This document shows, one piece after another, positions 7,002 through 12,574 of a stretch of 12,574 bases of DNA (the stretch's first letter is position 1; each line of letters opens with the position of its first letter). The notes below the pieces were generated by a model. The model did not search any database. It had not been told where the DNA came from and saw only the letters and a list, made by a program, of their open reading frames with translations. The stretch covers positions 1 through 12,574 of the forward strand of contig CAWFUP010000010.1 of assembly GCA_963819075.1 (NCBI GenBank). Direction: 5' to 3'. This DNA is from CAVQBJ01 sp963819075. GTDB lineage: Bacteria > Actinomycetota > Thermoleophilia > Solirubrobacterales > Solirubrobacteraceae. Made by a program: the position numbers and the translations under genes.

Positions 7002-7553
7002 TCAGCCCTGTGGGGCGAGCGAGGCGCGGGCCACGGCGATGGCCAGGGAGCGCTCGGAGCGCGGCGCGGCTCCGGGCCAGTGCACGCCGACGGTGATCAG
7101 CCGCGTGCCGTCGGTGGTCATCAGCTTCGGCTCCGTCTGGAACCAGGCGGCGTCGAGGCCGAGCCCGGCGACGTGCTCGGGAACGGGGATCTCGCGCTGC
7201 GCGGCAAATGCCTGCCCGGTCTCGACGATCTCGCGTTCGAGGCGGTAGTAGGCCTGGGGCGCGGCGTCGACGTTGGCGGTCACGGCGATCGTGCGGCCGT
7301 GCCAGCGAGCCGATAGGCGGCAGCTCGGCGCGGCCGAAGACGCGGTGAACGGCGTTGCCACGATTGCGGCAGTCGGCACGCCGAGCAGCCGTGACAGCAC
7401 TAGTCGGATCGGCGCCGTGCAGGCGGTCGCGGTGGCCCTGGGCTCGGGGCCGCCACGGGCGGCGGCTCGAGCGGGGTGGACCGTTGAGCCGCACGCGCTC
7501 GTCAGCGCCGCGGCCAGGGCGAGCGCGGCGGCCGACCAGCGCCGGGGCATCAT
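7002..7553 (-). CDS. Small secreted lipoprotein, unknown function
   Basis: A 183-residue protein with a lipoprotein signal: MMPRRW, a short Ala/Leu core, and LTSACGS with the lipid-attached Cys at about residue 21. The start is the ATG at 7553, which overlaps the sulfurtransferase stop as ATGA and points to translational coupling. The adjacent ATG at 7550 is equally possible. The mature domain has two further Cys (in TACTAP and APSCRL) that could form a disulfide outside the cell, a YYRLERE helix, and a C-terminal half with GLGLDAAWF and LITVGVHW typical of small mixed alpha/beta lipoproteins. It loosely resembles the DUF3558-like lipoproteins of actinobacteria, but I would not assign it to that family. 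Last gene of the hydrolase/sulfurtransferase operon. Confidence 0.75.
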   Translation of the reverse strand: MMPRRWSAAALALAAALTSACGSTVHPARAAARGGPEPRATATACTAPIRLVLSRLLGVPTAAIVATPFTASSAAPSCRLSARWHGRTIAVTANVDAAPQAYYRLEREIVETGQAFAAQREIPVPEHVAGLGLDAAWFQTEPKLMTTDGTRLITVGVHWPGAAPRSERSLAIAVARASLAPQG

Positions 7554-8383
7554 CGCGGCGGCGGCCCGGGGTCCTCGCCGGTGGCGAGCGGTCGATCGGG
7601 ATCGCGGCTCCACTGCGACCACGAGCCGGCGAACAGCCGTCCCTGACCGAGTCCGGCGTGTTCGAGCGCGAGCAGGTTGTGACAGGCCGTGACTCCCGAG
7701 CCGCAGTAGGAGACGATCGCCGACCCGTTGCCGACGCCGACTCGTTGGAAGCGCCGGACGAGCTCGTCGACCGGCAGAAGCCGCCCGTGCGCGTCGAGGT
7801 TCTCGCGGCAGGGAAGGCTGCGCGCGCCGGGGATGTGGCCAGAGCGCGGGTCGACCGGGTCCGGCCCGCCGCGGTAGCGCTGGGCCGGGCGCGCATCGAT
7901 CAGCACGAGGTCGGGACCGGCCGCGTCGTCGATCGAGGCCACGCGCTCGGCCGGCCAGGGCCGAGCGCTGAACGTGGCCGTGGGGCGCTCGGTCGCGTCG
8001 GCCTCGAGCGCGGCGTCCGAGGCGGCGAGCCCGCCATCGAGCAGCGCCGCCTCGTGGCCGGTCACGCGCAGCATCCAGACGAGTCGGGCGGCGATCACGC
8101 CGCCCGCGTCGTCATAGGCGATGACCCGATCAGCGTCGCCGATGCCGAGCGTCGCCATGCCCTCGGCGAACACGGCCGGGTCGGGCAAGGGGTGGCGCCC
8201 GGCGTTGTCGCGGGGCTCTCCAGCGAGCCAGCGATCGAGGTCGACGAAGACCGCTCCGGGCAGATGCCCGGCGTCGTAGGCGGCCCGGCCGGAGCGCCCG
8301 TCGAGGTACCAGCGCACATCGGCGAGCACCGCCTCGTCGCGGTGCTCGGATAGCCAGGCGGCGCTGACCACCGGTGCGATCAC
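7550..8383 (-). CDS. Two-domain sulfurtransferase (thiosulfate/3-mercaptopyruvate type)
   Basis: Rhodanese-fold enzyme moving a sulfane sulfur from 3-mercaptopyruvate or thiosulfate to a thiol acceptor or cyanide, in the cytoplasm (no signal peptide). The 277 residues form two rhodanese domains. The N-terminal one (about 5-115) has the CH2A-like AGHLPGAVFVDLD block but no catalytic Cys. The C-terminal one (about 145-260) carries Cys227 in CGSGVTA. That loop matches the 3-mercaptopyruvate type (CG[ST]GVTA) better than classical thiosulfate rhodanese (CRKGVTA), so an SseA-like role is likely; the assay-level specificity is inference. The start is GTG at 8383, 4 bases after the hydrolase stop; no ATG fits the N-terminus. 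Its stop overlaps the lipoprotein start. Confidence 0.92.
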   Translation of the reverse strand: MIAPVVSAAWLSEHRDEAVLADVRWYLDGRSGRAAYDAGHLPGAVFVDLDRWLAGEPRDNAGRHPLPDPAVFAEGMATLGIGDADRVIAYDDAGGVIAARLVWMLRVTGHEAALLDGGLAASDAALEADATERPTATFSARPWPAERVASIDDAAGPDLVLIDARPAQRYRGGPDPVDPRSGHIPGARSLPCRENLDAHGRLLPVDELVRRFQRVGVGNGSAIVSYCGSGVTACHNLLALEHAGLGQGRLFAGSWSQWSRDPDRPLATGEDPGPPPR

Positions 8384-8387
8384 ACGC

Positions 8388-9227
8388 TCAGCTTAGGTGC
8401 GCATCCGCGACGAAGCTGCGCACGGCCTCGGCGAACCGCCCCGGCTGGTCGATCGGGATCAGCGTGTAGGCGTCGTCGATGTAGACGACGCGGGCGTCCG
8501 GCAGCAACTCGGCGAGCCGGCGCGCGTGGTCGGGCGGCATGACCCGGTCCTCGGACGCCCACAGCACGAGCGTCGGCCGGGGAAAGCCGCGCAGGCGTTC
8601 CATCGTCGCGAGCATGTCGGCACGTCGCGCGCCACCGGCGTACTTCGCCAGATCCCGCCGGGTCGCGCGGTCGGACTGAACCGGGGCGAACCAGCGGTCG
8701 GCGACGCGGTCGGGGACCGGTCGCTTGCTCATCCACCCAAGCGCGATCGGCAGGCGGCGAAGCGGCCGAATGCGCATCAGCTGCATTGCCGGGTACAGCG
8801 CCCCCGGGATGCGCGCGAGGAGCGCGGCGTTCTTGCCGGGAAGGCCGGGTGGGTAGTTCTCGAACGCCTCGCAGGACGAGATGACGAGCCGAGCAACGCG
8901 ATCGGGTCGCTCGCCGGCGTAGACGAGCGCCGCCGCGTGGTCGCACTGGACGAGCGTGACCGCGTCGAGGTCGAGCCGCTCGAGGAACTCGCCCAGGATG
9001 CGGCCAAAGCCCGGCAGGGACAGGTCGGCATCGGGGTGCATCGGCAGGCGGTGGCCGCCGAGTGGCAGGGTCGGCACCACACAACGGTGGTCGCTGCGCA
9101 GATCGGCGACAACCTCGTCGAACAGGGTGCCGTCCATGACCAGCCCGTGCAGCAGGACGAGCACCGGTCCGTCGCCGCCGGTGTCGCTGTACTCGATCGG
9201 GCCGGCGGAGAGCTCGATGACGGGCAT
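8388..9227 (-). CDS. Alpha/beta hydrolase-fold protein with degenerate catalytic triad
   Basis: A 279-residue protein of the alpha/beta hydrolase fold: strand and oxyanion-turn LLHGLVMDG at 25-33, a nucleophile-elbow region LVQCDHAAAL at 92-101, a helical cap at about 125-200, and a triad-acid strand VLWASEDRVMP at 221-231 (Asp227). The elbow is unusual. The normal G-x-S-x-G, or G-x-D-x-G as in haloalkane dehalogenase relatives, reads Q-C-D-H-A, keeping an Asp (Asp96) but no elbow glycines. The usual GHF histidine segment near the C-terminus reads DAYTLIPIDQP, with no His. So the fold is clear but the chemistry is not; it may be an atypical or non-catalytic member. I chose the ATG at 9227 because GGAGG lies 8 bases upstream. 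The GTG at 9236 begins inside that ribosome site. First gene of the operon with the sulfurtransferase. Confidence 0.85.
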   Translation of the reverse strand: MPVIELSAGPIEYSDTGGDGPVLVLLHGLVMDGTLFDEVVADLRSDHRCVVPTLPLGGHRLPMHPDADLSLPGFGRILGEFLERLDLDAVTLVQCDHAAALVYAGERPDRVARLVISSCEAFENYPPGLPGKNAALLARIPGALYPAMQLMRIRPLRRLPIALGWMSKRPVPDRVADRWFAPVQSDRATRRDLAKYAGGARRADMLATMERLRGFPRPTLVLWASEDRVMPPDHARRLAELLPDARVVYIDDAYTLIPIDQPGRFAEAVRSFVADAHLS

Positions 9228-9234
9228 GGAGGCC

Positions 9235-9242
9235 ACCTCCTC
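9235..9242 (-). promoter_or_regulatory. Strong Shine-Dalgarno that fixes the hydrolase start
   Basis: GAGGAGGT on the minus strand, with GGAGG at 9240-9236 and 8 bases to the ATG at 9227. It is the best ribosome site in the window. It rules out the in-frame GTG at 9236, whose first base is the last G of the site. Confidence 0.75.
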
Positions 9243-9252
9243 AGTAGATAGA

Positions 9253-9264
9253 TCGCTCTAGCGA
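9253..9264. promoter_or_regulatory. Small palindrome upstream of the hydrolase operon, possible operator
   Basis: TCGCT-CT-AGCGA is a perfect 5-bp inverted repeat with a 2-base centre, 25 to 37 bases upstream of the hydrolase ATG and within an unusually A/T-rich patch. Position suits a repressor site or a short 5' leader hairpin. No regulator gene lies next to it. Confidence 0.25.
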
Positions 9265-9297
9265 GAGGACGAATAGACGATGGCGCGCGGCCATGCA

Positions 9298-9325
9298 CGG
9301 CCGGCGAGGGCGCGCGCGCCGGCCG
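9298..9325. repeat. 9-bp GC inverted repeat
   Basis: CGGCCGGCG (9298-9306) pairs perfectly with CGCCGGCCG (9317-9325) around a 10-base loop of alternating GC. It lies about 70 bases upstream of the hydrolase start. No role can be assigned; alternating GC runs make chance pairing likely. Confidence 0.3.
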
Positions 9326-9453
9326 GTGAATTCGGGCGTCGCTGCGGGCCGTCGGAACCGCGTCTCGGTTGCCATTCCTGGCGCGGCGGCGCCCCGACGC
9401 GCCGGTCCTGTGACACGGCCGTCACCCGCCCGGCGCAGCTGTCACCGTCGCGC

Positions 9454-9474
9454 CACACCCCGATCGGGGGTGTG
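9454..9474. repeat. 8-bp hairpin overlapping the left arm of repeat copy 1
   Basis: CACACCCC (9454-9461) pairs perfectly with GGGGTGTG (9467-9474) around a 5-base loop. The last four bases, TGTG, are also the left arm of repeat copy 1, so this hairpin and the copy 1 outer stem cannot form together. Confidence 0.45.
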
Positions 9475-9527
9475 CTCGATTACGCCCCCGCATGGCGGGC
9501 ATGGAGGACCACACCCTCGGCGCGTGG
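9471..9527. repeat. Palindromic repeat, copy 1 of 3
   Basis: Begins TGTGCTCGATTACG, has the core GCATGGCGGGCAT and ends GGCGCGTGG. It aligns with copy 3 at 51 of 55 positions by hand count after one 2-base gap. The outer arms pair as GTGTG/CACAC plus TC/GA, with one C-C mismatch; the core can fold as CCCGC-ATG-GCGGG. Confidence 0.7.
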
Positions 9528-9587
9528 TTGCGCCGAGGCCGCATTTCGGCTCAGCGGGGCGGCCGCCGGAGGCTAGCCATGTGCTGG

Positions 9588-9645
9588 TGTGCTCGCTTGG
9601 GCCCCTATGGCGGGCGCTTGGGAGCACGCCCCGCGGCGAGCGCGG
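9588..9645. repeat. Palindromic repeat, copy 2 of 3 (diverged)
   Basis: Shares TGTGCTCG at the left, TATGGCGGGC in the centre and GGGAGCAC at the right with copy 3, but the spacers differ: GCTTGGG appears on both sides of the core (9595-9601 and 9616-9622). The outer arms still pair (GTGCTC/GAGCAC plus one G-U), so pairing is kept while the interior drifts. The right boundary is uncertain. Confidence 0.55.
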
Positions 9646-9700
9646 GGGGTGCCCATGGGGTGTGTCGCGAAAAGGGCTCCGACGGTCGCGCCGAGGCTGA

Positions 9701-9755
9701 TGTGCTCGATTACGCCCGCATGGCGGGCATGCGGGAGCACACCCCCGGCGCGTGG
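9701..9755. repeat. Palindromic repeat, copy 3 of 3 (best-formed hairpin)
   Basis: Outer arms TGTGCT/AGCACA and inner arms CCCGCATG/CATGCGGG are both perfect complements, separated only by an 8-base bulge (CGATTACG) on the left and closed by a GCGGG loop. This gives a 14-bp, two-part stem. Starts 113 bases after copy 2, which starts 117 bases after copy 1. A GCGCCGAGGC word precedes it at 9688-9697 and also occurs after copy 1 at 9530-9539. Confidence 0.7.
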
Positions 9756-9873
9756 TCACCGCGACCGAGACCCGGCACACTCGTGTGGCGGTCCCGTCAC
9801 CGAGCGAACACGCAGCGTGATCCCCGAAGCCGTACGGCGCGGAGCGGTCAGCGCGCAGTCCGCAGGCGAACCG

Positions 9874-9900
9874 GCCGGGCCCGGCGCCTACAGGCCCGGC
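9874..9900 (-). terminator. GC hairpin spanning the NlpC/P60 stop codon, possible terminator
   Basis: GCCGGGCC (9874-9881) and GGCCCGGC (9893-9900) form a perfect 8-bp stem with an 11-base loop that contains the stop codon (9888-9890). It could end the NlpC/P60 transcript, but there is no U-tract. Confidence 0.35.
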
Positions 9901-11090
9901 GGATGGCGAGCGACGAACCCGGAGGTATCGGTCGGTGAGCTCGACCAGCGGGTGCCGCCCTCGGCGAGCGCGACGGTGTCGAAGCGCCAGCCGGCGACGT
10001 ACATGAACGCGTGACCGGCGTTCGCGTACACGGTGATCCACTTCCCCGGGCCCGGCAGCCCCCAGCTCTCGAATGCGGTCGAGTCCAGAGGCGAGCTGAC
10101 GAGTCCGGCCGCGGCGAGCGCGTAGCTCACCGATCCCGAGCAGTCGTACGCGTCGGCGTGGAAGGAGGCGTGCCCGCCGCCATAGACGTACGGGAGCGTC
10201 GCGATCGCGTTGCCGGCGGCGATCACCTGGGCGACCGCCGCGGGCGCACCGGCGGGCGCCTGCACCATGCCGCCGGTGTCGATCTGGATGCCGTTCGTGC
10301 CGGGTGCGCTCTGTCCGACGGGTCCGCCAGCGAGGGCCGCTGCGGTCGCGGCCGCCTCCTGCGCCTCGAGCGTGTGCAGCTGACCCTGTGCGGCGCTCAG
10401 AGCGGCCGCGTCGTGCGAGCGGTGGCGAACCTGGAGGATCTCGGCGTGCAGCAGCGCGGCCTGCAGGGCGCCGGCCTGGTTGCGCTGCGCGATCAGCTCG
10501 CGGGAGATCCGCTGATCGCGGATCTCCAAGCGGCCGAGGTCGATCGCCTCGCGCGTGACGGCGATGCGCGCCGCTCGCGTGTCACTGACGACGTGCGCGT
10601 CCTGATCGCCCATCGCCTTTAGGAAGGCGAGTCGCTCGAGCAGGTCGGCGAACCCGTGTGACTCGAGCACGACGGTGAGCGCGTCGGGCGAGCCGCCCTC
10701 GTAGGTGCCCACCAGGTTGGCTGCCAGCGCGTGTGAGGAGACCTCGAGGCGGTTCTCGAGGTCGACGAGGTGGTTTCGCGCGGCGATGAGCGACTGCTGC
10801 ACCGCCGTCAGCTGCGCCTCGCTTGCGCTGGCCGCCGATTGCAACCGAGACAGCCGCGCCTCGGCGGCGGCGAGGCCGCCCGACGTCTGCGAGATCTGAG
10901 CCGAGTCGGCGGCGATCTGCGCGCGCAGATCGGCCACGCTCGCCTGCTTGGCGGCGATCGAGCCCTGTACGTCGGCGGCGCTGCGTTCCGCGGCGCCGCC
11001 GGCGAGCAACGCGCAGGCGAGCGCCACGGCGGCGAGCAGTGCGAGCCGGACGGCCGGCGATCGGGTCGGTGGGGGGGCGCGGAAGTGCAT
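9888..11090 (-). CDS. Secreted coiled-coil NlpC/P60 peptidoglycan hydrolase
   Basis: A 400-residue exported cell-wall hydrolase. NlpC/P60 cysteine peptidases cut stem peptides in peptidoglycan outside the membrane. Order: a basic N-terminus and hydrophobic export segment (about 13-33), a long Ala/Gln/Leu-rich coiled coil (about 38-135 and 160-260) like that of PcsB/RipA-type proteins, a Gly/Pro-rich linker (about 262-295), then the NlpC/P60 domain with PYVYGGGH, catalytic Cys317 in YDCSGSVSYAL and His360 in NAGHAFMYVAG. The third polar residue is not certain. The start is the ATG at 11090, which puts the export signal at the N-terminus; a GTG at 11120 would add 10 residues and has no ribosome site. 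Coiled-coil NlpC/P60 enzymes in other bacteria are often controlled by FtsEX, an FtsX-type transporter. The FtsX-like permease in this window is far away, so no link is claimed. Confidence 0.93.
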   Translation of the reverse strand: MHFRAPPPTRSPAVRLALLAAVALACALLAGGAAERSAADVQGSIAAKQASVADLRAQIAADSAQISQTSGGLAAAEARLSRLQSAASASEAQLTAVQQSLIAARNHLVDLENRLEVSSHALAANLVGTYEGGSPDALTVVLESHGFADLLERLAFLKAMGDQDAHVVSDTRAARIAVTREAIDLGRLEIRDQRISRELIAQRNQAGALQAALLHAEILQVRHRSHDAAALSAAQGQLHTLEAQEAAATAAALAGGPVGQSAPGTNGIQIDTGGMVQAPAGAPAAVAQVIAAGNAIATLPYVYGGGHASFHADAYDCSGSVSYALAAAGLVSSPLDSTAFESWGLPGPGKWITVYANAGHAFMYVAGWRFDTVALAEGGTRWSSSPTDTSGFVARHPPGL

Positions 11091-11132
11091 GCCGAGGCGC
11101 ACGCACGAAGTCGTCGCCACGGGGGCGCGCGG

Positions 11133-11153
11133 GTCCGAACGTGCGGTTCAGAC
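11133..11153. repeat. Hairpin in the NlpC/P60 upstream region
   Basis: GTCCGAAC (11133-11140) pairs with GTTCAGAC (11146-11153): seven Watson-Crick pairs plus one position (C/A on plus, U-G in minus-strand RNA) around the 5-base loop GTGCG. It begins 42 bases upstream of the NlpC/P60 ATG, so it would lie in the mRNA leader. Confidence 0.4.
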
Positions 11154-11187
11154 GGCCGCCGGGGACGGCCGCGGCGCGACCCTAGCA

Positions 11188-11256
11188 GCGTCCGTCCTGC
11201 CGTTCGAGCGATTCCCTGCCGCTGCACGAAAACATGCAGTTACGCAGGACGGATGC
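11188..11256. repeat. Long nested inverted repeat between lipase and NlpC/P60 genes
   Basis: Arms 11188-11200 and 11244-11256 pair over 13 positions (TCCGTCCTGC against GCAGGACGGA is perfect; one outer pair is G-T). The 43-base interior contains a second hairpin, CTGCA (11222-11226) with TGCAG (11235-11239) around an A-rich loop. It lies 53 bases past the lipase stop and about 98 bases before the NlpC/P60 start. It could end the lipase transcript, act as a leader structure, or be an operator upstream of the TAGGGT box at 11184-11179 (minus strand). Confidence 0.5.
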
Positions 11257-11308
11257 GCGCGCCCACGCTCGCGATCGCGCGGCGGGCCGGCCGCCGGTGC
11301 GGCGGCGG

Positions 11309-12505
11309 TCAGCCGTGAGAACCGAAGCGGGCCGTCAGCCAGGCCGTCGCGTCGGTGGCAGCCGCCGTGACGACGCCCTGGTGCGTGACCCCCGTATACG
11401 TGTGGTAGGTCACCGCGGCTCCCTTCGCCGCGAGCTGCGCGGCGAGCTGCGACGTGTACTGCGGGAAGACTGTCGTGTCCCCGAGGCCCTGCTCGATGAG
11501 TACCGGCTGTGAGATCGTCAGGTTCTCGGGATCGTCGAGCCGGTCGATCACCGGCACGTTCACCGTGAGGTCCGCCCCGGGGTTGAAGATCGCGGCCGGC
11601 GCGAGTCCGCCGAAGGAGTTCGGCGCGCTCAGCTGGCCGTCGCACTCGGTGAGTGTCTCCGGGTACAGAGCGGCGGCGGCCGGCGTGAACATCGCGCTCT
11701 CGTCGGCGCTCGGGTCGGCGGTGTCCAGTCCGCGGACGATGAGCGCGACCAGGCTGCTGATCCCAGGCTCCAGCGTGGCGATCTTCAGCGTGAGCGGGGA
11801 CTGCTCGGCCAGGTGGGAGGCCGGCGCGAACGCGACCGTGCCGCGGATGTGCAGCTCGGGCGTCCACGTCGGCGCGAGCGCGGCCGCGAAGAGCGCCGCC
11901 TGGCCGCCCTGGGAGTGCCCGGCGATGACGACGTTCGCGCTGAGCGCCGGGTCGAGCGCGCGCGCAGCCCGCACGATGTCCAGCGTGCTGCGCGCCGCCG
12001 AGCTGCCGATCAGGTACGGATGCACGCCCGGCGTGCCGAGCCCCTCGTAGTCGGTGCGCACGACCGCGTAGCCCGCGCGCAGCCACCGCTCGAGTAGGGG
12101 ATAGATGTAGTCGTCGTAGGCGTGCGCCGGGTTACTCGGCGTGTCGCGCGAGGGCGCGCACACGTCGGCGATGCCGGTGGTTCCATGGTCGTAGGCGATC
12201 ACGGGCCAGCCGCCGCGAGGTGGGCGGCCCGTCGGCACCGACAGTGCTCCGGATACCGCGACGGCGTGGCCGGCGATCCCGATCGAGCGGTACAGCAGCA
12301 GCGTGTTGCGGGCGTGGGGCAGCGCGGCCGAGTCGGTCAGCGGTCGCTCCCAGATGAGCCCGCCATGGACGTGCCCGGGCAGCGCGCGCGGCGGGATGTA
12401 GAAGGCGAGGCCCGCCGGACCCTGGCGAGGAGCGGCCTGCGCCGCGGTCGTCAGGGCGAGGGCGCTGAGCACCGCCGCCGCGGCGACGAACGAGATGCGA
12501 CGCAT
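11309..12505 (-). CDS. Secreted lipase, LIP (secretory lipase) family
   Basis: An exported serine esterase/lipase of 398 residues, the usual size of the LIP family (Pfam PF03583 by pattern). Signal peptide MRRISF plus an Ala/Leu core, with cleavage likely after Ala24 (AQA|AP). The alpha/beta hydrolase domain shows DHGTTG at 106-111 (oxyanion region), the nucleophile Ser198 in GHSQGG, the acid Asp343 in GLGDTTVFP and His375 in VTHQGVV, a complete triad. Cys116 and Cys288 could form the disulfide seen in this family. Natural substrates would be acylglycerols or other esters outside the cell. The start is the ATG at 12505; there is no good Shine-Dalgarno, and a TANNNT box 7 bases upstream suggests a leaderless message. 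It is 218 bases upstream of the NlpC/P60 gene on the same strand, with hairpins between, so separate transcription is likely. Confidence 0.93.
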   Translation of the reverse strand: MRRISFVAAAAVLSALALTTAAQAAPRQGPAGLAFYIPPRALPGHVHGGLIWERPLTDSAALPHARNTLLLYRSIGIAGHAVAVSGALSVPTGRPPRGGWPVIAYDHGTTGIADVCAPSRDTPSNPAHAYDDYIYPLLERWLRAGYAVVRTDYEGLGTPGVHPYLIGSSAARSTLDIVRAARALDPALSANVVIAGHSQGGQAALFAAALAPTWTPELHIRGTVAFAPASHLAEQSPLTLKIATLEPGISSLVALIVRGLDTADPSADESAMFTPAAAALYPETLTECDGQLSAPNSFGGLAPAAIFNPGADLTVNVPVIDRLDDPENLTISQPVLIEQGLGDTTVFPQYTSQLAAQLAAKGAAVTYHTYTGVTHQGVVTAAATDATAWLTARFGSHG

Positions 12506-12512
12506 TCACACG

Positions 12513-12518
12513 ATCGTA
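12513..12518 (-). promoter_or_regulatory. Candidate -10 box (TACGAT) for the lipase gene
   Basis: TACGAT on the minus strand fits TANNNT and ends 7 bases before the ATG, so transcription would start at the start codon. No recognisable -35 box. The remaining bases to the window end (12519-12574) show no gene. Confidence 0.3.
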
Positions 12519-12574
12519 ACCGCGCGCGCGGTCGGCGCAGCCACGGTATTGGACGAAGGGGCCAGGCGGCGACG

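Larger units (their letters stand above)
9228..9887. other. 660-base gene-free region with repeats and hairpins
   Basis: Between the hydrolase start and the NlpC/P60 stop there is no credible gene on either strand; open frames are Arg/Gly-rich and translate the repeats out of register. It holds the hydrolase ribosome site and a small palindrome near it, a GC hairpin (9298-9325), a GTGAC/GTCAC cluster at 9410-9446 with two GTCACC words exactly 20 bases apart, and three copies of a ~55-base palindromic repeat (from 9471, 9588 and 9701). It must also carry the promoter for the hydrolase operon and the end of the NlpC/P60 transcript. Confidence 0.75.

Noticed and set aside
9471..9755. CRISPR array
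   Set aside because: Only three copies, diverged from each other, with units and spacers far from the regular lengths of an array, and no cas genes in the window.
9471..9755. Integron attC sites
   Set aside because: Arms and spacing look superficially similar, but no gene cassettes lie between the copies, no integrase is present and the core-site sequences are not seen.
9492..9938. Plus-strand open frame of 148 codons across the repeats
   Set aside because: It translates repeat copies in part (MAGM-like start segments recur), but the copies fall in different frames, there is no ribosome site, and it runs into the antisense of the NlpC/P60 gene.
11150..11215. tRNA suggested by GTTCGAGC
   Set aside because: The flanking bases do not pair as a T-arm, and no acceptor or anticodon arm can be drawn.

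Overview
The window is a very GC-rich stretch of chromosome with short intergenic gaps, ATGA overlaps between genes, GTG/ATG starts, Ala/Arg-rich proteins and secreted or lipid-anchored proteins. This points to a high-GC actinobacterium. The gene mix suggests the Thermoleophilia/Solirubrobacterales side of the phylum, but that placement is my impression, not something the sequence proves. I see no phage, transposase, integrase, CRISPR, tRNA or rRNA signature.

Left part (1-3604): a gene-free flank with GC-rich hairpins, then a PlsC-type acyltransferase on the minus strand. Diverging from it is a plus-strand cluster of a small secreted protein, an ABC ATPase (ATGA overlap) and an FtsX/MacB-type permease. 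The ATPase and the permease each carry a one-base frameshift of opposite sign, and the ATPase also has Tyr where the switch histidine should be. The cluster is either decaying or contains assembly errors.

Middle part (3610-6996): a minus-strand pair, PPK2 polyphosphate kinase followed 16 bases later by a 14-TM DHA2-type efflux protein, ends 5 bases from the permease stop. Diverging from ppk2 over 62 bases is a six-TM membrane protein of unknown function with acidic and Asn residues inside its helices.

Right part (7002-12505): a minus-strand operon of an alpha/beta hydrolase-fold protein with a degenerate active site, a two-domain sulfurtransferase and a small lipoprotein. Then comes a 660-base gene-free region holding three copies of a ~55-base imperfect palindromic repeat about 115 bases apart. 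It is followed by a coiled-coil NlpC/P60 peptidoglycan hydrolase and a secreted LIP-family lipase, with nested inverted repeats between them.

The strongest leads are the three-copy structured repeat, the doubly frameshifted ABC cluster, and the unknown membrane protein. I found no clear new multi-gene system. The nearest candidate is the secreted-protein/ATPase/permease cluster.
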